Source: Zygnema cylindricum
Taxonomy: Eukaryota; Streptophyta; Zygnematophyceae; Zygnematales; Zygnemataceae
DNA: 26,578 bases
Direction: 5' to 3'
Assembly: GCA_037447655.1 (NCBI GenBank)
Contig: JBBHKE010001412.1
Span: 1-26,578 of the forward strand
Both the position numbers and the translations under genes were made by a program. This document shows positions 24,007 to 26,578 of the stretch, in pieces (within the stretch, counting starts at the first letter, position 1; each line of letters opens with the position of its first letter). A model generated the notes under the pieces. That model had not been told where the DNA came from, did no database searches, and was given only the letters and a program-made list of their open reading frames with translations.

Positions 24007-25078
24007 TGTAGAAATTAAAGGTTTCTGTTATGTATTTTCTGATCCGAATAGGAAAAATAAAAAGAGTAAAATAGCGAATGCAACCTGCTTCTCACTCCAC
24101 TCTCAAGTCCCCACACTTGTTGCAATCACTGAAAACCGGAGAGAGAGTGAGAGCCATGGCTACCTATGCTCCCCAAGGAGACAGACAGTAGGCTGGGATT
24201 ATACCTTACCAAAAAGGATGTCGGAATCAGGATTTGATCGTGGTACCTACCGTAAGTAGCCGGTAGTCGTTAGCTTTATTCCATAGTCTAGGAAATGTGT
24301 TGAGATATATAGGGTACGATAACCATTTAACAATGAACATATAGGGAATTCTATTTACCAATCAGAACGGAATTTTAGAGCATAGATTCCGTTGTTATTT
24401 TTATACTGCACAAAACAAATGTTACGGACATTTATTTTCACGACTTGTATTAAATGTCGGCATCGATCAGACGGCCATGGTGCGAGCCGACATTGCGGAA
24501 TGGTTGCCTTAGCATTTATCGGTCACTGCCACATAGGATGACACGTGGCGATATCTCTTTGGTTTACGCGATCTCCGAGAAGCATCATAACAAGTCCGGA
24601 TGTGACAGGCGTCACCTTTATGGTCATAACGTACAAGGACCGTACAAAAAGTTCTCCGACACCCGTACTTTACTATATTGTACTGTGATTGGTGTCGTAC
24701 TTTAGTAGAAGGGGGTTTAGAGACGGATTCTAGACTTTGACAATTTAAGAGGTAGCCGCCTCTCTCTCTAAGGCATTCTGTATTTATAGGCCATCTTTGG
24801 CCATCCATAACTTACTGCTCAAGGGAGCAAATCACTTGATTCTTTTTGCTATTGACTCAAAGGAGTCTTGTCTTCACAGGGGTGAGGCTTGAGCAAATCA
24901 CTTGATTCTTTTTGCTATTGACTCAAAGGAGTCTTGTCTTCACAGGGGTGAGGTTGGTCAGAGTCATTGTTTGCCAGGGTGGCAATTATTCTTTGTAAAA
25001 CCAAAGGGGGTCGGGGTTATCCTAGAGGCTTCGTGTGAGTTGCTTATTCTGAGGGCCTATGGAGGTCTCAGAATTGCA
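24007..25078 (+). repeat. Copia 3' LTR
   Basis: Begins TGTAGAAATTAAAGG after the polypurine tract and ends AGAATTGCA where it diverges from the 5' copy. TATTTATA (24781-24788) replaces the TATATATA of the 5' LTR. It contains a 66-bp tandem duplication (24825-24890 and 24891-24955) that is single in the 5' LTR. Confidence 0.88.
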
Positions 25079-26578
25079 CTTATATGGCATCCACTTTTTT
25101 TTTTGTTCCCATATACTTTGATGGTTTACCATCTTGCTTTCTTAAGAGTGCCTTTTTCTCAATGGGGTATCTGGGTTAACATGCACGTGAGACAAGTGGG
25201 TCGTTGGTAAAACACCTTTTCAATATGTTAGAAGCCCCTCCCTGGCCAAAGAGCGTATGGTGGCTCTTCACACGACTCCCCCTCCCTCTCCCTCTCCCTC
25301 TCCCTCTTGAAGCTTATTGTGGTCCTTCACACGAGACATGTCATTGTGAATGGAGGTGCGATGTAGCATCCAAACGTTTGTTAATGCCCTTTTCGTGTAA
25401 CACCGGAAATATTCACAATATTGGATTTGTGTACCATTCTAAGGGAGTGCGGCATCAACGATAAGCACATTGGAGCTTGGCCAATGCGGCGCCGAACCCT
25501 CCGAATGTTTTGTTCTCCATCAAAGTAGTATCGCAATATCTCAGCACAGATAATCACGCTCAGGATCGTTCAAGCGTTCTTCAAATAGTACATTTAACTC
25601 GCCTTTTTTTAATAATCATCTAGATTATTATTGCAATATTTAACAAAACACCATAACAAAATTTCCATCAAGCACTTATCAAATTGGGAATTTATCAACT
25701 TTTTTGCCTTTGTGCGATGCAATTGTCAACCTAATTGTACACTAACTTGACAAGTTTACCTATTTAAAAAGAGCAATAAATTTACAATACCATTTGCTAA
25801 AAGGTTTGTGGGTATTTATTTTGTACAAGGATGATATTGCATTTACCTCATGTGGTACATTATATATGTATCTTTACACTTTTTTTTGTTTTCGTGTGCT
25901 TAGATGTTCACCATCTTGCTTTCTTAGTAAAGTCTTCTTCCAAGTATAATACCGCGGGGGTCGACCAACTCAATTTTGCGATGTGCATCACCCGGTGCGA
26001 CGTGACGATATAATACGACGAGAACTTCGTATGCCATTAACGCTTTCTAATTTTAAAAAGTTTCATTGCATACGATAACAATATTAGAGCAAATCGTACA
26101 TTGATGCTTCCTAGGTGGTTTACCATCGCGCTTTTTTCAATGAAGTCGTGATGACTTAGAAAAGTAGAGTCCATTGTTATTAGTGTTAATAACACTCCTT
26201 CAGTCGTGACTTTCTTCGGCCAAAAATCATAAAATTGTTTTAACAACGCTGTTTGAGGATGTGGAGTACAATCTGCCTTGTCTCCATATTATAATTTCGC
26301 ATTAACACGAAGAAATCTTTAACTAAAACAACGACGGACAGTCTAGTTTCTTACTTCAGTATTTGAGAATTTCCGGAAAAAAACTATCACATATACGGAC
26401 AAATCTAAATTTATAGATGTTTATGGAATAAGCAGTTAAGCTTTTGACATGCAATGGTTTATTTAATCTAGTCTGTTTTGACTTGGCATCCAATATGTAC
26501 TTAACTACAAAGTAGGTTTTTTTTATGTTATTTTTTCTGTGATATGCTACGAAAGAGATACCAATAAGTTCTTGTAAA
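25079..26578. other. Right flank, no gene identified
   Basis: AT-rich sequence with no coding frame I can support. It holds a short CCCTCT microsatellite (25276-25308), the same motif as in SNX2 intron 2, and three relatives of a palindromic motif, GATGGTTTACCATC at 25121, a variant at 25904 and another at 26116. Confidence 0.5.

Larger units (their letters stand above)
11104..25078 (+). mobile_element. Ty1/copia LTR retrotransposon, defective, with a nested gypsy block
   Basis: Direct LTRs of about 1 kb (11104-12039 and 24007-25078) bound a copia-type interior: gag piece, RT, RNase H, and the polypurine tract AATAAGGGGAG directly before the 3' LTR. Zinc knuckle, protease and integrase are absent. 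RT has a stop and a frameshift. RNase H is split at 14558 by gypsy sequence and resumes at about 23864. No matching target duplication was found: the 3' flank is CTTAT, and the 5' LTR's left edge is unclear. Confidence 0.85.

Noticed and set aside
24454-25464. Open frames within and after the copia 3' LTR
   Set aside because: They lie in LTR or flank sequence, are not shared intact by the 5' LTR, and show no domain.

Overview
The window is a chromosome end from a plant or close streptophyte. It opens with about 21 C-strand telomere units of the 10-bp type TAAAAAACCC (G-strand TTTTTTAGGG), oriented as expected for a left chromosome end. The first gene is an interrupted plant-type sorting nexin 2 (PX plus Vps5/BAR). 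The rest is Ty1/copia and Ty3/gypsy LTR retrotransposon sequence. TTTTTTAGGG is known from Cestrum and relatives (Solanaceae), but nothing else here ties the window to that family, so I do not name a species.

Layout: 1-217 telomere; 218-1840 AT-rich, gene-free subtelomere with a phased short motif; 1841-2006 GA-rich probable 5' UTR; 2007-9355 the SNX2 gene on the + strand. The gene has at least seven exons whose reading phases join cleanly from the PX domain to the stop codon. Its N-terminal exon needs one more small intron, or else carries a frameshift. The introns hold most of the oddities: degenerate copies of the exon-2 boundary, one of them split by a small inverted-repeat element; a 400-bp CT tract before exon 3 and a GA tract after it; and a 15-bp minisatellite.

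From about 9786 to 10290 lies a decayed copia integrase fragment. A small open frame with splice-like ends and a Cys/His cluster follows (10765-11028). From about 11104 to 25078 lies one copia element with two direct LTRs of about 1 kb. It keeps a gag piece, reverse transcriptase and RNase H, but protease and integrase are missing. Its RNase H is split between 14558 and 23864 by about 9.3 kb of gypsy sequence, and the last residues of the copia polyprotein resume at 23865.

The gypsy block is complex. It starts inside the 3' end of a pol gene, without an LTR. It then has a 5' LTR (14981-15946), a primer-binding site, leader, gag, zinc knuckles, protease, RT, RNase H, integrase and a degenerate chromodomain-like tail. 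An antisense solo LTR with its own target duplication, a duplicated tail/polypurine segment and a 3' LTR (22892-23863) complete it. Every reading frame of both elements is broken by stops, frameshifts or lost catalytic residues, so neither is autonomous. The last 1.5 kb (25079-26578) has no gene I can support.

No clear new multigene system is visible. The most unusual items are the decamer telomere, a seemingly intact housekeeping gene 2 kb from it, the exon-boundary relics in intron 1, the complementary CT/GA tracts around exon 3, and the antisense open frame kept in all three gypsy LTRs.
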